From Phycisphaeraceae bacterium (GTDB lineage Bacteria > Planctomycetota > Phycisphaerae > Phycisphaerales > UBA1924), in the NCBI GenBank assembly GCA_015200025.1, contig CP054186.1, positions 186,001 through 250,000 on the forward strand: DNA of 64,000 nucleotides. Direction: 5' to 3'. Below are positions 45,107 to 54,146 of the stretch, one piece after another. Position 1 is the first letter of the stretch. Each line of letters starts with the position of its first letter. Position numbers and translations under genes: made by a program. The notes under the pieces were generated by a model that was not told the DNA's origin, did not search any database, and saw only the letters and a list, made by a program, of their open reading frames with translations.

Positions 45107-46081
45107 ATGCACCACGACATCACCCGCCGCGGCTTCCTCGCGGGATCCGCCGCGCTCGCCGCCGGGGCCGTCTCGCGCCGGGCCCACGCCTCCGAGAACC
45201 CCACCCCGGGCAACCCGATCGCGCCCACGCTACGGATCGCGCACGTCACCGACACGCACATCCAGCCCGAGCGGGCCGCCGACCAGGGCGTCGCGCACGC
45301 GCTCCGCCACCTCCACGACCACCACCAAGGCCTCGACCTGGTCATCACCGGCGGGGACTCCATCATGGACGCCTTCGCCGCCACACGCGACCGCACCCAG
45401 CGCCAGTGGGACCTCTGGTCCAACGCCCTCAAGGAGCACTGCCCCACGCCCGTCGCGTCCGTGATCGGCAATCACGATATCTGGGGCTGGGACAAGCCCA
45501 AATCCGGCACGCTGGGCACCGAGCCCGGCTGGGGCAAAAAGTGGGTCTGCGACATCTTCGGCCGCGAGAAACCCTACACCAGCCGCGACGCCAAGGGGTG
45601 GCACGTCGTGCTCCTCGACTCGGTCCGCGTCGATAAGGACGACCCCAACGGGTACGAGGCTTTCCTCGACGAGGAGCAGTTCGAGTGGCTCGACCGTGAC
45701 CTCGGCAAAGCCGGACCCCAGACCCCCGTCCTGATCGTCTCCCATATCCCGATCCTCGCCGCGTGCGTCTTCGCCGGCGCCAAGCCCAACGACAAAGGCG
45801 ACGTCGTGACCACCGGCGGGCTCCGCCACACCGACTTCCCCCGCCTCAACGACCTCTTCCGCAAGCACAAGAACGTCAAGCTCTGCCTCTCGGGGCACAT
45901 CCACCTGCTCGACCGCGTCGAGTACGACGGCGTCACCTACATCTGCGCCGGCGCGGTCTCGGGCCGCTGGTGGCAGGGCGACCACCGCAACACCCCGCCG
46001 GGGTACTCCACCGTCGACCTCGCCCCCGATGGCTCGTTCACCTACCGCTACCACCCCACCGGCTGGCAACCCCGCGCCTAA
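45107..46081 (+). CDS. Tat-exported calcineurin-type metallophosphoesterase
   Basis: A 324-residue protein with a twin-arginine leader (TRRGFLAGSAALAAGA), so it is probably exported folded. Catalytic motifs are complete: VTDTHIQ (D-x-H), ITGGDSIMD, IGNHDIWG, VSHIPI and LSGHIHL, binding a di-metal centre. Related exported proteins are phosphodiesterases or phosphatases; the substrate is unknown. The ATG at 45107 follows GGAG at nine bases; the long open frame to 42512 is antisense to the OtsB-GH15 gene and not coding. It is divergent from that gene and convergent with the large FtsK-like gene. Confidence 0.9.
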   Translation: MHHDITRRGFLAGSAALAAGAVSRRAHASENPTPGNPIAPTLRIAHVTDTHIQPERAADQGVAHALRHLHDHHQGLDLVITGGDSIMDAFAATRDRTQRQWDLWSNALKEHCPTPVASVIGNHDIWGWDKPKSGTLGTEPGWGKKWVCDIFGREKPYTSRDAKGWHVVLLDSVRVDKDDPNGYEAFLDEEQFEWLDRDLGKAGPQTPVLIVSHIPILAACVFAGAKPNDKGDVVTTGGLRHTDFPRLNDLFRKHKNVKLCLSGHIHLLDRVEYDGVTYICAGAVSGRWWQGDHRNTPPGYSTVDLAPDGSFTYRYHPTGWQPRA

Positions 46082-46144
46082 CCCACCCGCCGCTCGTCCC
46101 CGCCGCCGACGCTCACGGTCGTCCCGCCGCCCCCGAGTATGGGT

Positions 46145-49100
46145 TCACGTCCGCGCGGCCAGACCGCGTGCGGCGGCCGCGATCCAGCCCGGCGAGGGCG
46201 CCGCGTAAGGCCTGAACTTCTCGACCACGCCGGTCTCTTCGCTGTAGAGCAGCCCGCGGTGCTGCCCAAGGGAGCCCGCCGCGGTGCTGTCGATCAGGTT
46301 CGCCGAGTCGTTCGCGCTCATCTGGAACAGCACGCGGTGGTCGAACTCCTTGAGCATCCGCCGGTCCATCGCCCGCTCAAGGTTCGTCGACGTATCCACC
46401 CGCACGAGCGTGAAGATCCCCACGCCCGGCCCCTCCTTGAGCAACGCCGCGAACTTCTTGTCCGTGCTCTCGGCGGCCCCGCCGTCCTCGGCGCCGAACG
46501 AGAAGTCCATCTCGCTCTTACGCAGCGCCCGGAACCGCTGGAGGCCGTACACCACCGCCAGAACCGGCTCATCGCCCCCACTTCCCCCCCCGCCCCCACC
46601 TCCCACACGCCGGCGCTCCAGCTCGTCATACATAGATCCGACCGCGGCCTCCGCCTCACGCACGCCACGGACCTCGGCGTCCATCGCCGCGCCCAGGTCC
46701 ACCAGGTCCCGCGTGGCTTCCCCGTCGGCCGACCCGCCGTCGAGCACGACGACACGCCCGCGGCCACCCGTCGTCGCCCGGAAACTCACGACCGAGGCGG
46801 CGACCACGCCCAGCGTCGCCGATTCCTGCTGCCCCACCACCAGCACGTTCCCCCCGCTCTGCCGGCGGAGCACCACGCCCGTGGGGTCCTTGATCGAGAT
46901 CGGCTCGCCCAGCCACAGCACGGGCGACGCCGGGGGGCCGACCGACCCTGAGAGGAGCATCCCCAGCGGGTGGTTCGTCTCGATCCGCGAGGGGACGTTC
47001 CCCTCGAAGACGATCGCCGGCGGGAACCCGGGCGTCCCCTTCGCCGCCGCGAGCGCCCGCATCCGCCCGAGCCGCTCATCCCGGACCTCGTCCGAGAGCC
47101 ACACGATCTGGAACGGGCTGTTCCCCTCGATCATGCCCGATTGGTCGTTATAGATCGCCTCCCCCGGGCGGGCGAGCAGCCTCGCCGCCGGGTTGTCCTC
47201 GCTCATGATCAGGTACGAGTCGGCCTCCGAACACTGCAGCGCGATGCGGACGGCCATCTGCCCCAGCGTGCTCCGCGCCAGGCTGTACGCCCCGCCGATG
47301 GTCTGGCTCCCCAGGATCACGTGCATCCCGAACGCCCGACCCTGCCTCACCAGCCGGTCCAGCAGCAGCATCGACTCCTGCGCGACCTTGTCGTCCTCGA
47401 CAAAGAACTCCTGGAACTCGTCGACGATCAGCAGCGTCCGCGGGATCACCCCCGACGGGGCCCCCGCGCGCCGGTACCCCGCCAGGTCCTGCACGCCCAG
47501 CTCGCGGAACACCTGCCCGCGCCTCGACAGCTCCGCGTCCAGACGCCGCAGCACGCTGAGCCCGAACTCCCGCTCGCTCTCCACCGCGATCACCCTCGCG
47601 TGCGGCAACGCCCCGCTCGCGTACCCCTTGAACTCCACGCCCTTCTTGAAGTCCACCAGGTACATCTCGACCTCGCCCGGGCCGTACCACAGCGCCGTCG
47701 TCGTGATGATCGCGTGCAAGAGCGTGCTCTTGCCCGAGCCCGTACGCCCCGCGATCAACGCGTGCTGCCCCGTCCCGCGGCCCAGCGTCAGGTGCTGCAG
47801 CTTCGTCGCCCCCGCACGCCCCAGCGGCACCCGCAACTCCCCCGACGCGTCCCCCGTCCACTCACGCCCCTCCCCGGGCTCCACCACCTCGTACGGCACC
47901 CGCACCGTCCCCGCCTCCTTCGCCGCCGACCCCACCCCGCGAACGATCCGCGTCAGCACCTCCTCCACCGGGGGCGTCTCGGCCTCGAGCCGCCACCCGC
48001 GGAAGTCCTCGTCCTCCCACACGAACCCACCGTCCTTGTGCGTCACCACCACCGACGACCGCTCCAGGTCGCTCATCGGCACCCACGCCGCGGGCCGGAC
48101 CCTGGGGTCCGTCGCGATCAGCGTGTACACCCCGCACCGCGGCCCGCTCGCGATCACGCTCGCCAGACGCTTCGCCGACGCCTCCGTCAGGTTCGTCGGG
48201 AAGTCCGCCATCACCAGGAACCGGAACGGCTCGGCCACCTCCCCCGCGCGCTCGTTGTACGCCTGGATCGTCGCGAACTCGTTCCGCAGGTACTTCTGGA
48301 TCACGTTCTCCATGTGCTCGGTCAGGTCCGTCAGCTTCGCCTCGATATGCCGGGCGTCCGTCCAGATCTTGTCCGAGACCAGGCTCTCGTCGTGGTCCGC
48401 CAGGTGCATGAACCCCGCGAAGTTCTGCCCGAGGCCCACCGGGTCCACGATCGTGAACTTCACCTTCCCCGGCGGGAACGTCGTGAGCAGCCTCAGCATC
48501 ACCGCACGCAACAGCCCCACCGACGCCGACCGCCCCTCCGCCCCGCTCCTCACCAGCAGCGACCCCACGCCGTAAAAATCCAACACCGCGGGCAGCCGGA
48601 GCACCCCGAGCCCGCCGTCCCCCGCGGGCGTGCCGCCCTCCCCCGCGATCGCGGCGGGATCGACCACCACCTCCCCGAACCGCACCACCTCCGGGACGCC
48701 CCCGCCGCCCGACCACCCGCGCCCCTCCCGGGACGCCAAGTCCTCCCACCCCGGGCAGAGCGCGTCGACCCGCCCCCGCACCGCCGACGACTCTTCCCGC
48801 ACCCACGCCACGCCCTCGTCCCACCACCCCGCCAGCGCCGCCGACGCCCCCGCGTACGCCCCTTCGACCCGCTCGACCGCCCCCGCCCGCGTCGCCGCGA
48901 TCTCGGCGGCCCGCTCGGCCTCCCACGACGCCACCGCCTCCATCGCCCGCGTGTGCTCCGACTCGATCTCCGCCGCCTCCCGCGCGAACCGTTCCTCCAG
49001 CCCCGCGATCACCGCCCCGTGCTCGGACCGAAGCGCCGGCTCGCGCACCCGACGCCGATCCTCCACGTGCGCCTTGGCCCGCTCGAACCGCTCCCGACCC

Positions 49101-50062
49101 CGCCTCAACTCCTCATCCCGCCGGCCTTGCGCCTCGCCCAGCACCCGATCCCGCGCCGCGTCCGCCTCGGCCTCCGCGTCACGCAGCGCCGCCGTCGCCG
49201 ACGTCAGCGCGTCCGCCAGCCCCTGCGCCGACGCCGGGACACGCATCCGGAGCACGAGCCTCGCCGACAGCGCCAGCAGCAACGCCGCCGCCACGCCCAC
49301 GCCCCCGCCCACCAACGACCGCGTCACCACCTCACCCCCGCCACGCGTCAGGCCGGCCCCAACCGCCCCCGCCACCCCCGCCGCGAAACCCGCGATGATC
49401 ACCGACGAGGGCCTCGTCGCCGTCGGCCTGACCCTCGCCTTGAGCGTCTCGAGACCCGACCGGCACCGCGTCATCGCCGACGCCAGCCTCTCCTCCACCG
49501 ACACCGCCCCCGCGGTGTCGGCTTCCCCGCCCCCCACCCCGCCCCCCACCCCGCCCACCGGGAGCGTCCCGTGCTTGTGCTGCCTCAACAGCACCGACGC
49601 CGCCGTCCGCACCGACTCGATCTCGAGTCCCCGCTCGCGGAGCACCTTCATCGCCCGCTCGTGCTCGGCCTTGGCCTTCCCCGCCCCGGACTCCACCAGC
49701 GTCTCCGCCAACCACTGCGACTCTTCCAAGTCCTGCTGCGCCTTGGCCGCGTACCGATCCGTCTTCTCCACGAACGCGTCGATCTCCGCCGCGGCCTGCG
49801 CCCTCGCCTTCCCCACCGCCGACTCCCGGCCCGACGCCACCTCCGCCAGGCCCGCCTCCCGACGCGACGAGGCCGACGCCCGGCGCGACCCGGCCTCCGA
49901 AGCCAACGCCTGCGACGCGGCCCGGGACTCCCGTTCCGCCGCCGCCAGACCCTCGCGCCGCTGCTTCTCGACCTCCGCCGCCCGCGACGCCCGCTCCGCC
50001 ACCATCGGCACCAGCCGCCTCAACACGCCCCGCGCCCGCACCGATAACGTCGCGTCTTCCAT
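46145..50062 (-). CDS. membrane-anchored FtsK/EssC-like ATPase of a WXG100 cassette
   Basis: A 1305-residue protein. In order: an Ala/Glu/Arg-rich coiled coil (about 20-190), a transmembrane pair (about 217-238 and 247-268), a second coiled coil (about 280-420), then three FtsK/SpoIIIE modules. Module 1 (about 500-720) has a degenerate P-loop (SGAEGRSAS). Module 2 has the only canonical Walker A, GRTGSGKS at about 772-779, and Walker B LLIVDEF near 878. Module 3 (near 1071) reads VVGQQESAT, with no lysine. The three-module layout matches type VII secretion EssC/EccC motors more than DNA translocase FtsK, which has one. There is no FHA domain and no gamma DNA-binding domain. It is last in an operon with a WXG100-like gene. 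Start: ATG at 50062; a TTG at 50071 is possible. A Gly-rich insert near residue 1160 is encoded by a C-rich tract. Confidence 0.82.
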   Translation of the reverse strand: MEDATLSVRARGVLRRLVPMVAERASRAAEVEKQRREGLAAAERESRAASQALASEAGSRRASASSRREAGLAEVASGRESAVGKARAQAAAEIDAFVEKTDRYAAKAQQDLEESQWLAETLVESGAGKAKAEHERAMKVLRERGLEIESVRTAASVLLRQHKHGTLPVGGVGGGVGGGEADTAGAVSVEERLASAMTRCRSGLETLKARVRPTATRPSSVIIAGFAAGVAGAVGAGLTRGGGEVVTRSLVGGGVGVAAALLLALSARLVLRMRVPASAQGLADALTSATAALRDAEAEADAARDRVLGEAQGRRDEELRRGRERFERAKAHVEDRRRVREPALRSEHGAVIAGLEERFAREAAEIESEHTRAMEAVASWEAERAAEIAATRAGAVERVEGAYAGASAALAGWWDEGVAWVREESSAVRGRVDALCPGWEDLASREGRGWSGGGGVPEVVRFGEVVVDPAAIAGEGGTPAGDGGLGVLRLPAVLDFYGVGSLLVRSGAEGRSASVGLLRAVMLRLLTTFPPGKVKFTIVDPVGLGQNFAGFMHLADHDESLVSDKIWTDARHIEAKLTDLTEHMENVIQKYLRNEFATIQAYNERAGEVAEPFRFLVMADFPTNLTEASAKRLASVIASGPRCGVYTLIATDPRVRPAAWVPMSDLERSSVVVTHKDGGFVWEDEDFRGWRLEAETPPVEEVLTRIVRGVGSAAKEAGTVRVPYEVVEPGEGREWTGDASGELRVPLGRAGATKLQHLTLGRGTGQHALIAGRTGSGKSTLLHAIITTTALWYGPGEVEMYLVDFKKGVEFKGYASGALPHARVIAVESEREFGLSVLRRLDAELSRRGQVFRELGVQDLAGYRRAGAPSGVIPRTLLIVDEFQEFFVEDDKVAQESMLLLDRLVRQGRAFGMHVILGSQTIGGAYSLARSTLGQMAVRIALQCSEADSYLIMSEDNPAARLLARPGEAIYNDQSGMIEGNSPFQIVWLSDEVRDERLGRMRALAAAKGTPGFPPAIVFEGNVPSRIETNHPLGMLLSGSVGPPASPVLWLGEPISIKDPTGVVLRRQSGGNVLVVGQQESATLGVVAASVVSFRATTGGRGRVVVLDGGSADGEATRDLVDLGAAMDAEVRGVREAEAAVGSMYDELERRRVGGGGGGGSGGDEPVLAVVYGLQRFRALRKSEMDFSFGAEDGGAAESTDKKFAALLKEGPGVGIFTLVRVDTSTNLERAMDRRMLKEFDHRVLFQMSANDSANLIDSTAAGSLGQHRGLLYSEETGVVEKFRPYAAPSPGWIAAAARGLAART
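46576..46607. repeat. C-rich microrepeat inside the FtsK-like gene, 3' part
   Basis: CCCCCACTT and CCCCCACCTCCC flank a run of eight C. The coding strand gives VGGGGGGGSGG in the third ATPase module. Confidence 0.55.
49523..49560. repeat. C-rich microrepeat inside the FtsK-like gene, 5' part
   Basis: CCCCGCCCCCCACCCCGCCCCCCACC is an imperfect 12-13-nt tandem repeat of C-runs. The coding strand gives VGGVGGGVGGGE, between the first coiled coil and the transmembrane pair. Confidence 0.55.
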
Positions 50063-50145
50063 CGTCCCCAAGACTACCCGATCCGACCGCCACGCGGCGT
50101 CGCGGGGCCCACCCCCTCACCAGACCGCCCCACGGTTTCGGCCCC

Positions 50146-50370
50146 TCACCCGCCGTCGTCGCCGCACTCCTGCCTCACCCGCCGCATGAGCTCCACCACG
50201 TGGTCCACCCCCTTGATCGCCGCGTTGATCCTCCCTTCCAGCGGATCGATCACCTCCCGCTGGAACAGGGCGGCGTTCTCGTCCGACCACGACGACCGGG
50301 CCCGCTCCCACGCCAGCCGGAGCTTCTTGTGCGCGTCCATCAGGTTCGCCTTCGCGCTCGACGCGCTCAT
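50146..50370 (-). CDS. small helical protein of the WXG100/FtsK cassette
   Basis: A 74-residue, fully helical-looking protein: AKANLMDAHKKLRLAWERAR, then SSWSDENAALFQREVIDPLE, then IKGVDHVVELMRRVRQECG. The arrangement of two helices around W-S-D-E-N, with a Phe eight residues further on, resembles a compact WXG100/ESAT-6 hairpin, though the GxW signature is not exact. The ATG at 50370 follows GGAGG at six bases. It is 22 bp after the 336-residue gene and 83 bp before the ATPase gene on the same strand. Probably a second small substrate or adaptor. Confidence 0.65.
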   Translation of the reverse strand: MSASSAKANLMDAHKKLRLAWERARSSWSDENAALFQREVIDPLEGRINAAIKGVDHVVELMRRVRQECGDDGG

Positions 50371-50392
50371 GAGCCGCCTCCTCCGCCCGCAC

Positions 50393-51403
50393 TCACCCGT
50401 TCCACACGTCCCGCCCGTCGCCGTCCAGCACCGACACGACCCGCCCCGCCGAGAGCACCACGACCGTGCCCTCCGCGAGCGAGAGCACCGCCCCCAACCC
50501 CGGCACGTTCCCCGCGGCCTCGCCCGCCGGCACCCCCCGCCACCCGCCCGTCACCTCCGGCCTCTCCAACGCCACCACCGTCCACCCGCTGTCCCCCGCC
50601 GACCCCGGGCCCCGGATCAACCCGACCGCCGCCGATTCCATTGCCCGCCACGCCACGACCACTTTCAACCCCACGTCCAGCCCGGGGCCGGCCAACGAGA
50701 GACGCCCAAGCCCCTCCGCGTCCTCGGGCGTCACGCCCCCCGCCGACCACCGCCACCCCGAGCCGATCGACGAGACCACCACCCCGGCACGGCCCTCGCC
50801 CACCAGCGCGTGCCCGCGGAGCGACGCGAACCGATGGGCCACCACGCCGGCCTCCCCCACGCCCTCCTCGGGCCCTGCCACCGAACCCTCCAACACCGCG
50901 CCGGTGCCGGTCTCCTCCGTCACCGCCCTGACCCCGGCGTACGCCTCAACCGCCCGGATCATGCGCTCCAACCTCGCGGCCGCCCCGGGGATCGTCCCCG
51001 ACACGGTCTCGCTCAGCCCCGCCGTCGCCGATTTGTACATCTGCGCCTCGCGCTCCCACACCGACGCCCATCGCCGGACCGACGCCGCCCGCGCCACCGC
51101 CGATTCCAGCCGGCGCTTCGCCGCGTCGAAGGCCTTGCGTTCCTCGAGCACCGACGCGGGCTCGGGCGCCTGGATGATCCGCTTTCGCATCACCGCCGTC
51201 CGGCACCGCTCCACCTCGTCCTCGCGACGCCGGACCTCGTGCTTCCAGTGCCCGGGACGCTCCGACGAGAGCCACTGCCCCACGCGCCCGATGTCCGCGT
51301 CCACCCCCGCCAGCGTCGTCTGAACCTCCTCCGCGAACCGCAGGAGCGCCGCACGCAGCTCGGCCAGCGCCCCCACCGATTCGACCCGCGCCCGCTCCGC
51401 CAT
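50393..51403 (-). CDS. coiled-coil protein of the WXG100/FtsK cassette
   Basis: A 336-residue protein without signal peptide. Residues about 1-165 are a long helical region (AELRAALLRFAEEVQTTLAGVD; GHWKHEVRRREDEVERCRTA; EERKAFDAAKRRLESAVA; AARLERMIRAVEAY) with conserved-looking Trp residues. The C-terminal half is Gly/Val/Ala-rich and beta-like. The N-terminal layout is like LXG or EspB-type long helical hairpins, or like a chaperone for WXG proteins. I recall similar N-termini next to WXG100 and FtsK genes in other planctomycetes but cannot check here. It starts 13 bp after the WXG100-like gene, so it is the second gene of the operon. Function unknown. Confidence 0.7.
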   Translation of the reverse strand: MAERARVESVGALAELRAALLRFAEEVQTTLAGVDADIGRVGQWLSSERPGHWKHEVRRREDEVERCRTAVMRKRIIQAPEPASVLEERKAFDAAKRRLESAVARAASVRRWASVWEREAQMYKSATAGLSETVSGTIPGAAARLERMIRAVEAYAGVRAVTEETGTGAVLEGSVAGPEEGVGEAGVVAHRFASLRGHALVGEGRAGVVVSSIGSGWRWSAGGVTPEDAEGLGRLSLAGPGLDVGLKVVVAWRAMESAAVGLIRGPGSAGDSGWTVVALERPEVTGGWRGVPAGEAAGNVPGLGAVLSLAEGTVVVLSAGRVVSVLDGDGRDVWNG

Positions 51404-51416
51404 CGCGACCGCCCCC

Positions 51417-51689
51417 TCACCGCTGGTTCAGGTATTCCTCGATCTTCTCCGCCTTGCGGAGCAGGAACGGGATGTGTTTGTCGGCGTTCTCCGTGAACCG
51501 CGCCAGCGCCTTCATCGTCCCCTCGAACTCTTCCACGAACTTCGTGTGCTCGTGGTCGCGCCACGTCTGCCCGAGGTCGTTGAGCCGCCCCTGCAACGCC
51601 GCCAGCTGGTTCATCAGGTTCACGTTAAACCGCTTGAGGTCCTGCGCGAAACGCCTGAGTTCACCCGGATCAACCACGGCCTTGGACAT
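51417..51689 (-). CDS. WXG100-family (ESAT-6-like) protein
   Basis: A 90-residue helical-hairpin protein with no signal peptide: helix 1 (ELRRFAQDLKRFNVNLMNQLAALQ), the turn TW43RDHEH with Phe51 and Phe55 following, helix 2 (FEGTMKALARFTENAD) and a basic C-terminal helix ending IEEYLNQR. Length, the single turn Trp and the flanking amphipathic helices match WXG100 proteins; the usual Gly of W-x-G is Asp here. Family members are dimeric substrates of type VII secretion motors. The ATG at 51689 follows GGAGG. It is first of four co-directional genes that end with the EssC-like ATPase. Confidence 0.75.
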   Translation of the reverse strand: MSKAVVDPGELRRFAQDLKRFNVNLMNQLAALQGRLNDLGQTWRDHEHTKFVEEFEGTMKALARFTENADKHIPFLLRKAEKIEEYLNQR

Positions 51690-51705
51690 TTCGCCCTCCG
51701 ATCCA

Positions 51706-51731
51706 ACCCACCCCCACCTCCCCCACCGCCC
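51706..51731. repeat. C-rich microrepeat upstream of the WXG100-like gene
   Basis: CCCCCACCTCCCCCACC, the same core as in pheT and gspD, but here in non-coding DNA 17-42 bp before the WXG100-like ATG, where it would lie in the operon's promoter or 5' leader. Confidence 0.55.
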
Positions 51732-51772
51732 TACACGATACCACCGACGCCACGCGGCTGTTCCTCGCCATG

Positions 51773-51798
51773 AAAAAACCCCGGGCTCTCGCCCGGGG
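51773..51798 (-). terminator. strong intrinsic terminator of the dockerin gene upstream
   Basis: A perfect 8-bp stem (CCCCGGGC / GCCCGGGG, loop of four) is followed on the minus strand by six T. It isolates the gene at 51862 from the WXG100/FtsK operon, which must therefore start within 51690-51772. Confidence 0.88.
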
Positions 51799-51861
51799 TC
51801 TCTCCACCTCTCCCTCAGCACCCCCACGAGGCCTGTCCCTTTCAACCCCCCCGCGAACGCC

Positions 51862-54146
51862 TCAGCACGCCCCGGACTCGTACGCCTCCAAGAACAGATC
51901 AAGGTCGAAGAAGTCCGCAAACCCGTCCCCGTTCATGTCCGAATCGCGGCCCGGCGGACACTCGATCTGTTCGAAACAGGTCAGGTACGCGTCGAGGTCG
52001 AAGAAGTCGATGAACCCGTCGTCGTTGAAATCCGCCCCGACGCCGAACTCGACCACCGTGGCCCGGATGAACTGGAACACACCGATGTCGGGCTGGTTGA
52101 TCGTTCCGGTGATCGTGAGCTTGCCCTCGTCCCCGGGCCACGTGGGGTCGACGTTGAACAGGATGTTCCACGCCGCGCCGGGACCGGTGTTCATGAACCC
52201 AAGGTCAACCATCCCGCCGCACCCGACCGAGACCGTCATGCGGTCCATCGCGTTGAGCCTCGCGTTCCCCAGGAGGAGGTCGTTCGCCGCCGAGAAGACG
52301 CCCCCGACGCCGACCGAGACGTCGATCCTCCGCCCGAAAACCTCGTCGAGCGGGTCGGCGCTGACGAGCTCGACCCCGGCGATGGACGCCCCGGCGAGCG
52401 CGTGCCGCGCGTCACCGTCGAACCCCGACCCCAGGTGCCCGATCTTCACGACCTTCTTCGCGTTGATCTCGACCTTCCCGCCCTGCCCCTTCGGCGGCCC
52501 GCCGTCGCCGGGGAGCACCAGCGATTTGCCACGACGCTCGGCGGAGTATTCGCCGAGTGGCGCGTTGATCGAGACGCCCCCGCCGCGGTACCCCCCGTTG
52601 TTCCGCTGCTGCGACGCCCCGCCGGCGTTCCCGCCGCGGACCTGCGCCACCGTCTGCGTCCCCGCCTCCTGCTCGAGGATCACGTTCCCGTTCGTCGACG
52701 TGACCGTCGCCTTGCCCCCGTCCCCGTTGTGGTTCGCCGCCCACAGACGCCCCGCGCGGTTCCCCTCGATCGTGTGCGAGTTCCCGCCGCGGATCATCCC
52801 CTTGTTCCGAACGTGGCCCGACGACGTCACGTCCACACGCCCCCCCGCGCCGGGGTAGTCGTGCCCGCCGCCGTCGCCCCCGGCGATCAGCCCCGTGTAT
52901 TTCACCAGCACCGCGCCCCCGCTCTTGACCTCCGCCACCCCGCCCGCCCCGCCCTTCCCGATGCTCCGGCTCGCCGCATCATTCACATTGTCCCTGGCCG
53001 CCGACCCGCCGTTGCCGGCCTTGATCCACCCCTCCACCGTCACGTTCCCGACCACATCAATCAACAACGCGCCGCCCGCCCCGCCCTGCCCGGCGATCGG
53101 CACATTCCCGTTCATCGCCTGCGTCGTCGCCCCCCCGTCCCCGCGAATACCAACGCCGTGAACTTCACCTCCAGGCTCGCCGCGCGGATATTCCCCCCCT
53201 GGAACGACACGTTCCCCCCGGCCCCGCCGGTTCCCAGCCCGCTGCCGCCGTCGCCGCCGAAGATCCACCCCGTCGCCAGGTCGCCCGGGTTGTTTGATCC
53301 CAGCGAGATCGCCCGCCCCGACCGGATCGTCACCGACCCGCCCGCACCGCCGTTCGCGCCGATCGTGTTGTTGCCCCCCCGCCCGGCCCAGATCGCTCGG
53401 TTCGACCGCAGCAGGTCCAGGTCCGCCGTGTCCGCCTGGACGACCACGTTCCCGCCCGGGGACGAGGTGTTGTCCGCGCCGTTCCCCGCGATCGCGTGGC
53501 CCGTCACCTGCACGCCCACGCCCCCGTTCCGCGTCGACACCAGCTTCACGTTCCCGCCGCGCAGCGTGTTGTTCGCGTTCCCCTTGGGCGCCCCGCCGTA
53601 CACCCGCCCGGCCACACGGACCTGCGCGACCGACTCCAGCGACACCTCGCACCCCGGCACGTTGTTCACACCCGCGTTCACCTGGTCCCCGCGGAGGATC
53701 GCGTCCTCGAGTGCCCCGTTCGAGCCGATCACCAGGTCGCCCACCGTCGCGCGGATGTACAGCAACGACACCCCCTGCGTGTGATTGATCCGCATCGTGT
53801 TCAAGGGCCTCACCTCGAACGATCGGAACACGTGCGCGATCTGCCCGGTCCCCGCGTTGAACCCCGTCCCGTCGAAGTTCACCTGCCCGACCCCGTTCGT
53901 CGGCGACGTGATCACCACCGTGTCGTTCGCCCCGGGCAAGACCGCCGTCGCCGCCCCGTTGCGCTTCCAGTACCGCAGGTTCGTCCCCGCCCCGCCGACG
54001 CGTTCGGACCACGTCCCCGTCGCCGCGTTGCCCCCGGGCCATTCCCACGTATACGCCGCCTGCCCCAGCGACACGCCCGCCGTCGCCACCACCGCGTACC
54101 ACGCCGCCGCGCACACCAACACCCGATGGATCGCGCCTCGACGCAT
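51862..54146 (-). pseudogene. secreted Gly-rich protein with GC-type dockerin, frame broken at a G7 tract
   Basis: Two overlapping frames encode one protein. The first (from ATG 54146; AGGAG upstream) has a signal peptide (VLVCAAAWYAVVATAGVSLGQ), a GNAATGTWS block and Gly/Asn-rich beta-helix-like strands (NGALEDAILRG, GGNVVVQADTADLDLL, GGNTIGANGGAGGSVTI). It ends out of frame shortly after LVFAGTGG at about 53130. The second frame resumes with ATTQAMNGNVPIAGQGGAGG and continues the same repeats to a dockerin-like cassette (DFNDDGFIDFFDLDAY, CFEQIEC) ending SGAC instead of GC. One extra G in the 7-C run at 53130-53136 would restore an intact protein of about 761 residues. It may be a sequencing error, a real pseudogene or a phase-variable gene. 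The predicted protein resembles autotransporter-like filamentous surface proteins. Confidence 0.75.

Noticed and set aside
46970..50047. Plus-strand 1025-aa Arg/Pro/His-rich frame
   Set aside because: Shadow of the FtsK-like ATPase; no domain or start signal.
46145..50062. Chromosome-segregation FtsK
   Set aside because: Three ATPase modules, no four-helix N-terminus, no gamma domain, and a WXG100-like gene in the same operon.
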